A stretch of 64,000 bases of DNA from Actinomadura atramentaria DSM 43919 (GCF_000381885.1 NZ_KB907214.1:186001-250000), one strand, 5' to 3'; positions 20,603 to 29,412 are shown, numbered from the stretch's first letter. The notes: generated by a model from the sequence alone, not told the origin. Made by a program: numbers and translations.

Positions 20603-22669
20603 TCAGCGCAGGCCCAGCTCCCCGAGCATCGCGCGCGCGGCCTCCTGCGCGCCGCCCATCGCCTGGTCCGCGCCGAGCGGCTTGCCGCCGTCGCCGCCGG
20701 TGTACCGGACGGTCACCAGGACGTTCCCGGCGCGGACGTTCGCGACGGCCGTGCCCGAACCGTCGCCGCCGTCCTGGCTGTAGACGATGTAGTTCTCCTC
20801 GCCGAGGCCGTCCACGCGCTTCTTGTCCTTGAACGTCTGGCCGCCGAGCAGCGACTTGCCGGACTCGTCGGCGGCGCGCTCGGACTCGAACGCCTTCGTC
20901 GCCGTCTGCGTCGCGGTGGCCGCGCCCGCGGCGTCCACGGCGCGCAGCTCGACGGCCAGCACGCGCTTGCGGGAGCCGGTGTACGCGCCCCAGACGCACT
21001 GGTTCTGCCGGTCGCTGGCCTGGTAGTTGTCGGCCGTGGTCCGGTCGGCGTGCGGGGCGAGCTTGTCGGCGGTCGCGGCGGGCAGCGTGGTGCAGGCGTC
21101 GGGGACCTCGGTCTGCTCTCCCGCCGCCATCGGGGTCTGGACGGCGACGTTGCCGCCCGTCGTCGCCTCCCCGCCGCCGTGCCCGCTGACGACGAGGTAG
21201 ACGGCGAACGCGCCCGCCGTCACGCCCGCCAGCACCCCGGCGAGGACGAACGGGACCCGCCCGCCCCGCCCGCGCTCCCGCACGACCCGGTGGTTGCCGC
21301 TCGCGGACCGCCGCGCCCCCGAACTCCGCGAACTCCCGCCGCGCGAACCAGACGAACTCGCGCTGGGCGAACTCGCGCTGGGCGAACTCGCGCTGGGCGA
21401 ACTCGCGCTCCGCGAGCCCGTACGCCGAGCGCCGGTGTCGTTCGAGTCCTGCCAGCGGTCGCCCGCCCTGGTACCCGTGGCCGGGGAACTCGTGTCCGGG
21501 AAGCCCGCGTCGGCTGAGCCCGTGCTCGGAGAGCCCGTGTTCGGGGAGCCCGTGCTCGGGGAGCCCGTGCTCGGGGAGCCCGTGCTCGGAGAACCCGTGG
21601 TTGGGAAACCCGCGCTTCGAGAGCCCGTGCCGTTCGCGCCGACGTCACGCGCGCCGACGCCTTCCCAGCGGGTTCCCGAGAAACGCGCGTTCCGTCCGGT
21701 GTCCGCGCCGCCCGGGCGCTCTTCGCCGGACGAGCCGCCGCGCGCCCGCGCCGAGTCGCGCACGGCGTCGGCGGGCGGCGTCCCGTACGGCCCGGTCTCG
21801 TACGGCCCGAAGGCACCGCCGCCGTACGGCCCGGACCCGGACGACCCACCGAACGCGCCCGAGTCGGACGGACCGCCGAACGCGCCGGAGTCAGAAGACC
21901 CGCCGCCGTACGCGCCCGAGCCGACGGGCCTGCCGTACGCCCCGGACCCGTACGCCCCGGACCCGGACAGCCCGCCCACGCCCGAGCCGGATGACCCGCC
22001 CACGCCCGAGTTGGTGGGGCCGCCGTACAGGCCAGAGTCTGCGGGGCTGTTGTAGGGGCCAGAGCGGGAGGTACCGCCGTACGCGCCGGAGTCCGCCGGG
22101 CTGCTGTAAGGGCCGGAGTTCCGCTGGCCGGAGCCGTACGCGCCCGAGCCGTACGCGCCGCCGCCGTACGCGCCGGAGTCCGCGGGGCCGCCGAACGCCC
22201 CGGAGTCGGTGGGGCTGCCGTACGCCCCAGAACCGGACGACCCGCCGAACGCGCCGGAGTCCGCGGGGCTGCTGTAGGGGCCCGAGCCGGAGGGACCGCC
22301 GAACGCGCCGGAGTCGGTCGGGCTGGGGTAGGGGCCGGAGTTCTGCTGGCCGGAGCCGTACGCGCCGCCGCCGTACGGGGTCGGTTCCTGCGAGCCGGTC
22401 GTGTAGGGGCCCGTGGCGTGGCCGCCCGTGGGCTGTTCGCCCGTGTTGAACGAGCCCGTGCTGAACGCGCCCGTGTCGAACGCCGCCGTGCCGGGCGCGC
22501 CCGTGCTGAACGCTTCCGTGCTGAACGCGCCCGTGCCGGGCTCCCCCGTACCGGGCGCGCCCGGGTCGGAAACGCCCGTGTCGGGCGCGCCCGCGGGGTG
22601 CCCGCTGTTCCACCAGGCAGCGCGGTAGCCCTCCGTGCCGCGGTCGTCGCCGCGCTGGCCGCCGTTCAC
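20603..22669 (-). CDS. Repeat-rich single-pass membrane protein with DUF3558-like outer domain
   Basis: 688 aa from GTG 22669. The first ~480 residues are disordered Gly/Ser/Thr/Pro sequence made of tandem units: TGxF/STGA-type pentapeptides (about 30-90), GxYGSPxDSGAFGG-type units (95-290), repeated GSPSTG (about 355-385) and SASSP (about 415-435). An Arg-rich patch (RERGRGGR) precedes one membrane helix (about 477-498). The ~190-residue outer domain has paired Cys (DACTTLP and QCVWGAY) and GLGEENYIVYSQ, resembling the DUF3558 family of actinobacterial lipoproteins or kinase-associated sensors. It sits between tsaB and tsaE on the same strand but has its own upstream gap. Function unknown. 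Confidence 0.8.
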   Translation of the reverse strand: MNGGQRGDDRGTEGYRAAWWNSGHPAGAPDTGVSDPGAPGTGEPGTGAFSTEAFSTGAPGTAAFDTGAFSTGSFNTGEQPTGGHATGPYTTGSQEPTPYGGGAYGSGQQNSGPYPSPTDSGAFGGPSGSGPYSSPADSGAFGGSSGSGAYGSPTDSGAFGGPADSGAYGGGAYGSGAYGSGQRNSGPYSSPADSGAYGGTSRSGPYNSPADSGLYGGPTNSGVGGSSGSGVGGLSGSGAYGSGAYGRPVGSGAYGGGSSDSGAFGGPSDSGAFGGSSGSGPYGGGAFGPYETGPYGTPPADAVRDSARARGGSSGEERPGGADTGRNARFSGTRWEGVGARDVGANGTGSRSAGFPTTGSPSTGSPSTGSPSTGSPNTGSPSTGSADAGFPDTSSPATGTRAGDRWQDSNDTGARRTGSRSASSPSASSPSASSPSASSSGSRGGSSRSSGARRSASGNHRVVRERGRGGRVPFVLAGVLAGVTAGAFAVYLVVSGHGGGEATTGGNVAVQTPMAAGEQTEVPDACTTLPAATADKLAPHADRTTADNYQASDRQNQCVWGAYTGSRKRVLAVELRAVDAAGAATATQTATKAFESERAADESGKSLLGGQTFKDKKRVDGLGEENYIVYSQDGGDGSGTAVANVRAGNVLVTVRYTGGDGGKPLGADQAMGGAQEAARAMLGELGLR
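21352..21410 (-). repeat. 15-bp tandem repeat, coding SASSP units
   Basis: About four exact copies of a 15-bp unit (GAACTCGCGCTGGGC on the plus strand) within the 20603-22669 gene. They encode SASSP repeats just before the membrane helix. Exact DNA identity suggests recent slippage expansion. Confidence 0.85.
21513..21606 (-). repeat. 18-bp tandem repeat, coding GSPSTG units
   Basis: Five or more copies of an 18-bp unit (plus strand GAGCCCGTGCTCGGG with one extra codon), several identical, encoding GSPSTG in the disordered region of the 20603-22669 protein. Copies at the edges have diverged. Confidence 0.85.
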
Positions 22670-22692
22670 CGGATCCCACTCCTACCAAGCGA

Positions 22693-22708
22693 CAAATCTA
22701 CTGATTTG
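22693..22708. promoter_or_regulatory. Inverted repeat upstream of the 22669 start, possible operator
   Basis: CAAATC-TACT-GATTTG, a perfect 6-bp inverted repeat 24-39 nt before the GTG start. Its A/T content stands out locally, and it overlaps the expected promoter or leader area. Operator function is an inference. Confidence 0.35.
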
Positions 22709-22799
22709 CGAAGGTGAGCCTACGTTCCGGCAAAGGGTACGACATCCTCCCGCAAAGGTGTCACTTACCCCTTACGGAAAAATATGAAGAGGTTTCGCA

Positions 22800-23300
22800 T
22801 CAGTGCAGATCATCGGGCATGTGCGCCCACCGCGCGCCCACCCCGGCGACCCGGACGACCCGCTCCTCGCCCGTTCCCTCGGGCCCCCGGGAAATGATCA
22901 ATTCCAGCCGCTCGTCGGCCAGCCCCTCCGCGAGCCCCGCGCCCCATTCCACGATCGTCACGGCGTCGTCGAGGGACGCGTCCAGGTCGAGGTCGTCCAG
23001 CTCGGCGAAGCCGCCGAGGCGGTAGGCGTCCACGTGGACGAGCGCGGGCCCGTCCCCGAGCGGCGGATGCACGCGCGCGATGACGAACGTCGGCGAGGTG
23101 ACCGGCCCCCGCACGTTCAGCCCCGCCCCGATGCCCTGCGTCAGGGTCGTCTTGCCCGCGCCGAGGTCGCCGGTGAGGACGAGCAGGTCGCCCGCCCGCA
23201 GCAGCCCCGCGAGCCGCTCGCCGAACGCCCGCATCTCCTCGGCGGTCGGCACCACGACCGCCACCGCGGCGGAAACCCCGTCGGAAACCCCGTCGTTCAC
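22800..23300 (-). CDS. tsaE: tRNA threonylcarbamoyladenosine ATPase TsaE
   Basis: 166 aa from GTG 23300, overlapping the upstream hydrolase stop by 4 nt. P-loop ATPase needed for TsaB-TsaD turnover in t6A synthesis. Walker A is GDLGAGKTTL (about residues 44-53), followed by VTSPTFVIARVHP and the HVDAYRLGG switch and VEWGAG motifs of TsaE. The N-terminal 17 residues (MNDGVSDGVSAAVAVVV) are a variable extension. It is separated from tsaB by the DUF3558-like gene, an insertion relative to the compact mycobacterial order. Confidence 0.95.
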   Translation of the reverse strand: MNDGVSDGVSAAVAVVVPTAEEMRAFGERLAGLLRAGDLLVLTGDLGAGKTTLTQGIGAGLNVRGPVTSPTFVIARVHPPLGDGPALVHVDAYRLGGFAELDDLDLDASLDDAVTIVEWGAGLAEGLADERLELIISRGPEGTGEERVVRVAGVGARWAHMPDDLH

Positions 23301-24397
23301 GCGCTCTGCTCCCTCGGTTCGGACCGCACCCGGCCGGCCAGCCGCCGCACCGCCCCCGTCACCGCGCCGGGATGCTCCAGCGGCAGCACGTGCCCGGCGT
23401 CGGCGATCTCGACCAGTTCCCCGCCCAGCGCCGCCGCGACCGCGCGGCCGTGCTCCGGCGGGGTGAACCGGTCCCGCCCGGCGACCAGCACGATCGACGG
23501 GACGCGCGCCAGGACGGCCAGCGCGTCCGCCTTGTCGTGCCCGACGAGCGTCGGGTAGAACTCCGCGATCACGTCGATCGGCGTCGCGCGGATCATCTGC
23601 TCGGTGAAGTCCACGACGGACGGGCTGACGTACCGGTCGGCGAACGCCATCCTACGGGTGACGACGAACGCCAGATCGGCCCCCGCGCCGCGCACCCGGT
23701 CGACCAGGTCGGCGCGCCGCCCGAGGCCGCGCAGCGTCCCCGGCGCGATCGGCCGGATCAGCTTCGCCAGCACCAGCGGCAGCCCGAGCGTCATCTCGCT
23801 CAGGTCGCCCGCCGAGGTGTTGACCAGCACGGTCCCGACGACCCGCTCCCCGAACAGCTCGGGACGCGCCGCCGCCAGCGCCATGATCGTCATCCCGCCC
23901 ATCGAGTGGCCGACGAGCAGGACGCGCCCGTCCGCCGGGACCGTCGCCGCGAGCACCGCCGCCAGGTCCGCCCCGGTCTGGTCGATGGTCGCCGACGCCG
24001 GGTCGCCGCGCCCGGACCGCCCGTGGCTGCGCTGGTCCCAGTAGACGTACCGGACGCCGTCCCCGAGCTGGCCCGGCAGGTCGCGCCGCTGGTAGTGCCA
24101 GGTGTGCAGGTTCAGGCAGTAGCCGTGGCAGAAGACGATCGTGAGCGGCGCGTCGTCCGGACCGTCGGCCTCGACGTGCAGCGGCAGCCCGTCCGACGCG
24201 AGGACGGGCACCGGCGTGCCGCGCCGCGCGCCGAACGCCTCCGCCGCGTCCGGGTCGGGCCGCAGCCGCATCCGCCCGACCGCCAGCCGCCGCAGCCCGA
24301 CCGCCGCGCCGATCCCGGCCGCGCCCGCGCCCGCGACGGCCCCGGCGATCCCCGCCTTGCGCCGCCGGCTCGACGGGACGCGCGCCCGCTCAGACAT
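23297..24397 (-). CDS. Alpha/beta hydrolase with N-terminal hydrophobic segment
   Basis: 366 aa from ATG 24397, overlapping the alr stop by 8 nt. Residues 1-15 are basic (SSRRRK), then an Ala/Gly hydrophobic segment (about 16-34) that could be a membrane anchor. The hydrolase fold shows the oxyanion motif CHGYCLNLHTW, nucleophile elbow VGHSMGGM, the acid in LVAGRDRFTPP, and the catalytic His in DAGHVLPLEHP. Position between alr and tsaE is common in actinobacteria (Rv3424c-like area not checked). It may be an esterase or lipase acting at the membrane; the substrate is unknown. Confidence 0.9.
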   Translation of the reverse strand: MSERARVPSSRRRKAGIAGAVAGAGAAGIGAAVGLRRLAVGRMRLRPDPDAAEAFGARRGTPVPVLASDGLPLHVEADGPDDAPLTIVFCHGYCLNLHTWHYQRRDLPGQLGDGVRYVYWDQRSHGRSGRGDPASATIDQTGADLAAVLAATVPADGRVLLVGHSMGGMTIMALAAARPELFGERVVGTVLVNTSAGDLSEMTLGLPLVLAKLIRPIAPGTLRGLGRRADLVDRVRGAGADLAFVVTRRMAFADRYVSPSVVDFTEQMIRATPIDVIAEFYPTLVGHDKADALAVLARVPSIVLVAGRDRFTPPEHGRAVAAALGGELVEIADAGHVLPLEHPGAVTGAVRRLAGRVRSEPREQSA

Positions 24398-25520
24398 CCG
24401 GCCCCCCGGTGTAGACGCGCGGCACCCGGCCGCCGATCCGCGTGACGATCTCGTAGGAGATGGTGCCGAGCGCGTCCGCCCAGTCCTGCGCGGTCGGCTC
24501 GCCCCGGTCCCCCGGCCCGAACAGGACGACCTCGTCGCCCGCCGCCATCGCGTCGTCGCCGAGGTCGATGACGAACTGGTCCATGCAGACGCGGCCCGCG
24601 ATGCGGCGGCGGCGTCCGGCGGCGAACACCTCCAGCAGGTTCGACCCGTGCCGGGGCACGCCGTCGCCGTACCCGGCGGGCACGACCGCCAGCGTCGTCT
24701 CCCGCTCGGTGACGTAGGTGTGCCCGTAGGACACGCCCGCGCCCGCCGGGACGCGCTTGACCAGCGCCGCGTCCGCCGTCAGCGTCATCGCGGGCCGCAG
24801 CCCGAACCCGCCGCGCGCCGGGATCGGCGTCAGCCCGTACACCGCGATGCCGGGCCGGACGACGTCGAACCGCGCCTCCGGCAGCGTCAGCGCCGCCGCC
24901 GAGTTCGCCAGATGCTTCACCAGCCGCCGCCCCGCCGCCTTCTCCGCGTGCGCGGCCATCTCGGTGAACGCCGCGAGCTGCCGGACGATCGACGGATGGC
25001 CCGGCTCGTCCGCGCACGCGAAGTGCGACATGACGCCGACGACCTCCAGGACGCCCGCCGCCTCCGCCGCGAGCACCGCGTCGACCAGGCCCGCCCAGCC
25101 GCCGGGGCCGGTGCCGCCGCGCGTCATGCCGGTGTCGGCCTTGAGGTGGACGCGCGCGGGCCGCCCGGCGCGCGGCGCGGCGGCGGCCAGCTCGTCCAGC
25201 ATCCACCGGTCGCCGACGACGAGGTCCACGCCGACCGAGACGGCCTCCGCGTACGGCTCGCCGGGCACGCTCAGCCCGGCCAGCACCGGCACGCCCGCCA
25301 CCCCGGCCGCGCGCAGCGCCAGCCCCTCGGCGACCTTCGCGACGCCGAGCCACGTCGCGCCGCCCGCCAGCGCCGCGCGCGCCACCGGCACCAGGCCGTG
25401 CCCGTACGCCTCGGCCTTGATCATCGCCATGACCTCGGCGCCCGCCGCGCGCTCGCGCAGCAGCGCGACGTTGCCGCTGACGGCGTCGAGGTCGACGCGG
25501 GCCTGTGCAGGACTGCTCAT
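24390..25520 (-). CDS. alr: Alanine racemase (PLP)
   Basis: 376 aa from ATG 25520 (GTG 25526 is two codons upstream). Interconverts L- and D-Ala for peptidoglycan. PLP lysine K35 lies in MIKAEAYGHG, with Glu where Asp is more common after KA; the second catalytic Tyr is in VSYGHTYVTERETTLAVVPAGYGDG, and FACADEP, VRPGIAVYG and RVCMDQFVID are all family signatures. It overlaps the hydrolase gene by 8 nt, and nnr lies 59 nt upstream, so the set nnr-alr-hydrolase-tsaE is probably one transcript. Confidence 0.96.
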   Translation of the reverse strand: MSSPAQARVDLDAVSGNVALLRERAAGAEVMAMIKAEAYGHGLVPVARAALAGGATWLGVAKVAEGLALRAAGVAGVPVLAGLSVPGEPYAEAVSVGVDLVVGDRWMLDELAAAAPRAGRPARVHLKADTGMTRGGTGPGGWAGLVDAVLAAEAAGVLEVVGVMSHFACADEPGHPSIVRQLAAFTEMAAHAEKAAGRRLVKHLANSAAALTLPEARFDVVRPGIAVYGLTPIPARGGFGLRPAMTLTADAALVKRVPAGAGVSYGHTYVTERETTLAVVPAGYGDGVPRHGSNLLEVFAAGRRRRIAGRVCMDQFVIDLGDDAMAAGDEVVLFGPGDRGEPTAQDWADALGTISYEIVTRIGGRVPRVYTGGPDV

Positions 25521-25579
25521 AATCACCCAGTGTGCCGCTCGGTCCCCGGTGGGCGGTGCGCCGCCCGCCCCCGGGACGG

Positions 25580-27070
25580 TCAGTCGAGCGTGCGGAACGC
25601 GTCCGGCAGCGCCGCCAGGACGTCCTCCGCGCTGATCGGCGCCTCCGCCCCCGCGCGGCCCGCCGCGAGCCGCGCCGCGAGCCCGTGCAGGTACGCGCCC
25701 GCCGCCGCGGCCTCCAGCGCCGCCATCCCGCCCGCCAGCAGCGCGCCGATCAGCCCGGACAGGACGTCGCCCGTCCCGGCCGTCGCCAGCCACGGCGTGC
25801 CGGTCCGGTTGACGCGGACCGGCCGGTCGGTCTCGGCGACGAGCGTGGTGGAGCCCTTGAGCAGCACCGTCGCGCCCAGCTCGTCGGCGGCGCGGCGGGC
25901 GTGCTCCAGCCGCCGCGCCTCGATCGCGTCGCGCGGGACGCCGACCAGCCGGGACAGCTCGCCCGCGTGCGGGGTGAGGACGGTCGGCCGCTCGCGGCGC
26001 AGCAGCGCGCGGCGCAGCGCGTCCGAGCGGGACACGGCGTTGAGGCCGTCCGCGTCGACCAGGACCGGGACGTCCGCGCCGAGCACCGCGCCGACCAGCG
26101 ACTCCGCGCGCTCGCCCGCGCCGAGGCCGGGCCCGACGACCCACGCCTGGACGCGGCCGACGCGCTCCAGCACGTCCGGCCCCGGCTCGATGATCGTCGT
26201 GACCGTCTCCGGCCGCGCCTGCCGGACGAGCTCCACGGCGTGCTCGTCGGACGCGAACCGCACCATCCCCGCGCCGCCCCGCACGCCGCCGCCCGCGCTC
26301 AGCACCGCCGCGCCCGGGTACGCCCCGCTGCCCGCGATGATCCCGACGACGCCGCGCCGGTACTTGTCGGACTCGGGGCCGGGCGCGGGCGGCCGGACGT
26401 CGTCGGGCCGCGCCGCGACGACGTCGGGGTCGGGCAGGTCCGCGCCGAGGCCGATGTCCACCAGCTCCACCACGCCGCACCGCGCCGCGCCCGGATCGAC
26501 GAGCAGCCCCGGCTTGTGCGTCCCGAACGTGACGGTGACGTCCGCGTGGACGGTCTCGCCGCGCACCTCGCCGGTGCCCGCGTCCACGCCGCTCGGCACG
26601 TCGCACGCCACGACCGTGCCGGGCGCGCGCGACGCCAGCCGGGCCAGCGCCGCGTGCGGCTCGCGCAGCGCCCCGGACCCGCCGATGCCGGTGAGCCCGT
26701 CGATGATCAGTTCCGCCGCGTCGAGCTCCGCCGCGACGGCCGCGCCCGGCGGATCGCCGACCGGCGCCGTCCGGCCGCCGGCCGCGCGCAGCGCCGCGAC
26801 GCCGCCCGCGTGCGCGGACCGCCCGGCGGTCAGCGCGACGACCCGCGCGCCGCGCCGCGCCAGCCGCGCGCCCGCGTACAGCGCGTCGCCGCCGTTGTCG
26901 CCGCCGCCGACCAGCAGCACGACCCGCGTCCCGTACACGCGCGGCAGCAGCCGCGCGCACACGGCGGCGAGCCCGGCCGCCGCGCGCTCCATCAGCGCGC
27001 CCTCCGGGAGCCGCGCCATCAGGGCGCGCTCCGCCGCGCGGACCTTGCCGACCTCGTGCGCGTACCGCAT
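25580..27070 (-). CDS. nnr: Bifunctional NAD(P)HX epimerase/dehydratase
   Basis: 496 aa. Repairs hydrated NAD(P)H. The N-terminal half (1-210) is the NnrE epimerase: VVLLVGGGDNGGDALYAGARLARRG and AELIIDGLTGIGGSG, then ACDVPSGVDAGTG. The C-terminal half (225-496) is the ADP-dependent dehydratase NnrD: HKPGL linker, DKYRRGVVGIIAGSGAYPGAAVLS, VLTPHAGELSRL, VLLKGSTTLV and the nucleotide motif GTPWLATAGTGDVLSGLIGALLA. Both active parts look intact. Starts 4 nt after the acpS stop on the same strand. Confidence 0.95.
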   Translation of the reverse strand: MRYAHEVGKVRAAERALMARLPEGALMERAAAGLAAVCARLLPRVYGTRVVLLVGGGDNGGDALYAGARLARRGARVVALTAGRSAHAGGVAALRAAGGRTAPVGDPPGAAVAAELDAAELIIDGLTGIGGSGALREPHAALARLASRAPGTVVACDVPSGVDAGTGEVRGETVHADVTVTFGTHKPGLLVDPGAARCGVVELVDIGLGADLPDPDVVAARPDDVRPPAPGPESDKYRRGVVGIIAGSGAYPGAAVLSAGGGVRGGAGMVRFASDEHAVELVRQARPETVTTIIEPGPDVLERVGRVQAWVVGPGLGAGERAESLVGAVLGADVPVLVDADGLNAVSRSDALRRALLRRERPTVLTPHAGELSRLVGVPRDAIEARRLEHARRAADELGATVLLKGSTTLVAETDRPVRVNRTGTPWLATAGTGDVLSGLIGALLAGGMAALEAAAAGAYLHGLAARLAAGRAGAEAPISAEDVLAALPDAFRTLD

Positions 27071-27074
27071 CGGA

Positions 27075-27449
27075 CTACTCCGTCTCCGCTGGTTGTTCCC
27101 GCGCCTCGGCGATCACGACCGCCGTCGCGATGCCGCCGTCGTGGCTGAGCGAGACGTGCCAGTCCGTCACGCCGCGCTCGGCCGCCGCCGCCGCGACCGT
27201 CCCGGTGACGTGCAGGACGGGCCGCCCGCCCGGCCCGCGGCGGACCTCGGCGTCGGTCCAGCGCAGCCCGCCGGGCGCGCCGAGCGCCTTGGCCAAGGCC
27301 TCCTTGGCGGCGAACCGCGCGGCCAGCGACCGGCCGGGCAGTCCGCCCTCGGCCGCGGTGAACAGCCGCGCGCGCAGGCCGGGCGTCCGCTTCAGCGACG
27401 CCTCGAACCGCGCGATGTCCGCCACGTCGACGCCCACTCCCACGATCAC
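27075..27449 (-). CDS. acpS: Holo-[acyl-carrier-protein] synthase
   Basis: 124 aa from GTG 27449. Transfers 4'-phosphopantetheine from CoA to acyl carrier protein. The family motifs are clear: [16 protein letters not shown] at the N-terminus (metal-binding Asp), [12 protein letters not shown] in the centre, and [20 protein letters not shown] at the end. AcpS-type enzymes act mostly on fatty-acid ACP; the NRPS at the right of the window would normally need an Sfp-type enzyme, not seen here. First gene of the acpS-nnr-alr block. Confidence 0.95.
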   Translation of the reverse strand: MIVGVGVDVADIARFEASLKRTPGLRARLFTAAEGGLPGRSLAARFAAKEALAKALGAPGGLRWTDAEVRRGPGGRPVLHVTGTVAAAAAERGVTDWHVSLSHDGGIATAVVIAEAREQPAETE

Positions 27450-27687
27450 ATACCCAGGGTGCCACGGTGATCACCCGCGTCCCCGGGTTACCCGTGCGTC
27501 ACAGGCGCTACGGGCCGCGTGCGGCCGGTCCCGGCGGTTCCCTGGCCGCCGCCGATCCCGTGCGCTACGGTCGAATTTCCCTGCAAATTTCAGTGTGCGG
27601 TACGGCTTCGTTCATCAATCGGCGCGAACGAGGCGAGTACGGCAGACTGCCCGTTGTGATCCCCCTCCCCGCAGAGGTCAGCCAGCG

Positions 27688-28560
27688 ATGAGCGCGTCCC
27701 GCGGTCCCACCGTCCGCCAGCGGAGGCTGGGCATCGAGCTGCGCAGGCTCCGCGAGCTGAAGTCCATGACGGGCGACGAGGTCGCGTCCCGCCTCTCGTG
27801 GTCGACCGCGAAGGTGAGCCGGTTGGAGAACGCGCGCACCGGCGCCCGCGTCGGGGACGTCGCCGCGCTGCTGGAGCTGTACGGGGTCACCGGTACGCAG
27901 CTCAGCGAGCTGATGACCCTCGCGCAGGACGCCGCCGAGCGCGGCTGGTGGGAGGACTACCCCTCGATCGGCCCGGACTACGCGCAGCTCATCGCGCTGG
28001 AGGCGGACGCGGGCCGGGCCCGCTGCTGGGAGAACCTGGTCGTCCCGGGGCTGCTGCAGACCGAGGCGTACGCCCGCGCGGTGATCCGCGGCTGGGAGGT
28101 CGTCGCGACCGTCCCGCCGACCGAGCTGGAGCGGCTGACCAAGGTCCGGATGCTGCGCCAGCAGGTGCTGCGCGGCCCGCACCCGCTGGCGCTGGACGTC
28201 GTCCTGGACGAGTCGGTGCTGTGGCGGCGCATCAGCGATCCCGCCACGATGGCCGACCAGCTCACCGCGCTGCGCGGCGCCGCGCGCGAGCCGTGCGTCT
28301 CGGTGCGCATCCTGCCGCTCCGGCACGATCACCCGATCCTCGGCTCGTCCTTCACGCTGCTCGAATTCGCGGATCAGCATCTTGTCCCGTTTCCGGACGT
28401 TGTGCATACCGAAAGCCTCACTTTCAGCTATCTGACGAGTGAGGCCGAGACGCACCGCTACCGCCTCGCGCACGAGCGGATGAAGGCCGATTCACTGGAT
28501 CACCACGCGTCGCTGGAGCTCCTGGCCGAAATGGCCGCGCGGTGGCGCGCCAAGGCGTGA
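27688..28560 (+). CDS. XRE-family regulator with DUF5753 domain
   Basis: 290 aa from ATG 27688. Residues 10-70 are a lambda-repressor-type HTH (RRLGIELRRLRELKSMTGDEVASRLSW then STAKVSRLENARTG); the rest is DUF5753 (VVPGLLQTEAYARAVI, LRGPHPLALDVVLDESVLWR, VSVRILPLRHDHP, LLEFADQ). This domain pair is a hallmark of actinomycete regulators that work with a small DUF397 protein, as in the BldB/AbaA/WhiJ-like sets of Streptomyces. Two DUF397 genes follow at once. It is divergent from acpS. Ligand and target genes are unknown; control of its own locus is likely. Confidence 0.92.
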   Translation: MSASRGPTVRQRRLGIELRRLRELKSMTGDEVASRLSWSTAKVSRLENARTGARVGDVAALLELYGVTGTQLSELMTLAQDAAERGWWEDYPSIGPDYAQLIALEADAGRARCWENLVVPGLLQTEAYARAVIRGWEVVATVPPTELERLTKVRMLRQQVLRGPHPLALDVVLDESVLWRRISDPATMADQLTALRGAAREPCVSVRILPLRHDHPILGSSFTLLEFADQHLVPFPDVVHTESLTFSYLTSEAETHRYRLAHERMKADSLDHHASLELLAEMAARWRAKA

Positions 28561-28734
28561 CGGACGCCCGCTGATACGGCCGTTCCGCAGCGGCGAACCA
28601 GCTCTCTCCTGATAAAGTCAGGGCACCAAACCCACCTTTTGGACCCCCTTTTTTGTGAGCTTCTTTCAGAATCGGGGTCTTTTGGCACGCGCCAAAAAGT
28701 GGGCAAATCGGCCGAACAACAACAGGGGTGACTT
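28561..28734. promoter_or_regulatory. AT-rich intergenic region with inverted repeat before DUF397 gene
   Basis: 174 bp with long T-rich runs unlike the surrounding sequence. It contains TTTTGGC-ACGC-GCCAAAA (28680-28697, perfect 7-bp arms) and the wider GACCCC/GGGGTC pair. The hairpin after the T-run could end the XRE transcript or serve as operator for the XRE protein; both are inferences. Confidence 0.45.
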
Positions 28735-28956
28735 ATGGCCAGAATCGAGATGGACACAGCGGCGTGGCGGAAGAGCACCCGGTGCGGCGGCAGCGCCACG
28801 TGCGTCGAGGTGGCCGCCCTCCCCGGGGGCCGGGTCGGGGCGCGCGACACCAAGCGCGGCCCGGCGGGCCCGGCGCTGGCCATCAGCCGTGACGGCTGGC
28901 GGACGTTCGTCCGGCAGACCCGCGGCGGGCTTTTCGATCTCGCGACCGGCGACTGA
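28735..28956 (+). CDS. DUF397 protein, first copy
   Basis: 73 aa from ATG 28735. Typical DUF397 layout: AAWRKSTRCGGSATCVEVAALPGG at the N-terminus, VGARDTKR, then the C-terminal ISRDGWRTFVRQTRGG. The family partners with XRE-DUF5753 regulators, thought to act as an antagonist or co-factor of the HTH protein. The AT-rich gap separates it from the XRE gene, so it may be expressed apart from it. Confidence 0.93.
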   Translation: MARIEMDTAAWRKSTRCGGSATCVEVAALPGGRVGARDTKRGPAGPALAISRDGWRTFVRQTRGGLFDLATGD

Positions 28957-29154
28957 CGCCGACGCGATCTCGCGGACGAACCGCCGTCCTCGCGGCGCGG
29001 GGACGGCAGTACACCACGCGCTCGCACCACGGAAGGGTTCCGGGCCGGGAGCAACAACCTAACCAGTACGCATCGGTAATTTGCCCCAAAACGGGTAGTA
29101 CCCCTCCCGGCAATGACGCCGCCTTCTTTCGTCACGATTCGATGAGGGGGTGGG

Positions 29155-29367
29155 ATGCGCGAAGAAAAGCCGTCCCCGGTCCGCTGGACGAAGAGCAGCC
29201 GCTGCGGAGCGAGCAACACCTGTGTCGCCGTCGCGCGACTGTCTTCTCACCAAACCGTCGGCATCCGGGACGACGCCGACCCCTCGGCTCCCCTTTTCCT
29301 CACGCCCGGTGAATGGCGTGACCTCGCCCGCCGGGTCCGGGCGGGCGAGTACGACCTGGACTCCTGA
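29155..29367 (+). CDS. DUF397 protein, second copy
   Basis: 70 aa from ATG 29155. VRWTKSSRCGASNTCVAVARL and FLTPGEWRDLARRVRAGEYDLD match DUF397, but the central part differs from the first copy and an extra short Ser/Pro segment is present. It begins 198 nt after the first copy, in a gap with a GGGGTGGG ribosome-site-like run just before the start. A terminator follows at 29373. Two DUF397 genes for one XRE gene suggests a second, unlinked partner or a divergent duplicate. Confidence 0.92.
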   Translation: MREEKPSPVRWTKSSRCGASNTCVAVARLSSHQTVGIRDDADPSAPLFLTPGEWRDLARRVRAGEYDLDS

Positions 29368-29372
29368 CGCGC

Positions 29373-29412
29373 CGGTCCCGTCCCGGCGGCCGCGCCGCGC
29401 GGGACGGGACCG
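29373..29412. terminator. Bidirectional terminator between DUF397 gene and glmS
   Basis: Perfect 13-bp inverted repeat, CGGTCCCGTCCCG (29373-29385) and CGGGACGGGACCG (29400-29412), 14-nt loop. It starts 6 nt after the DUF397 stop and 6 nt before the convergent glmS stop, so it can serve both. Confidence 0.75.
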
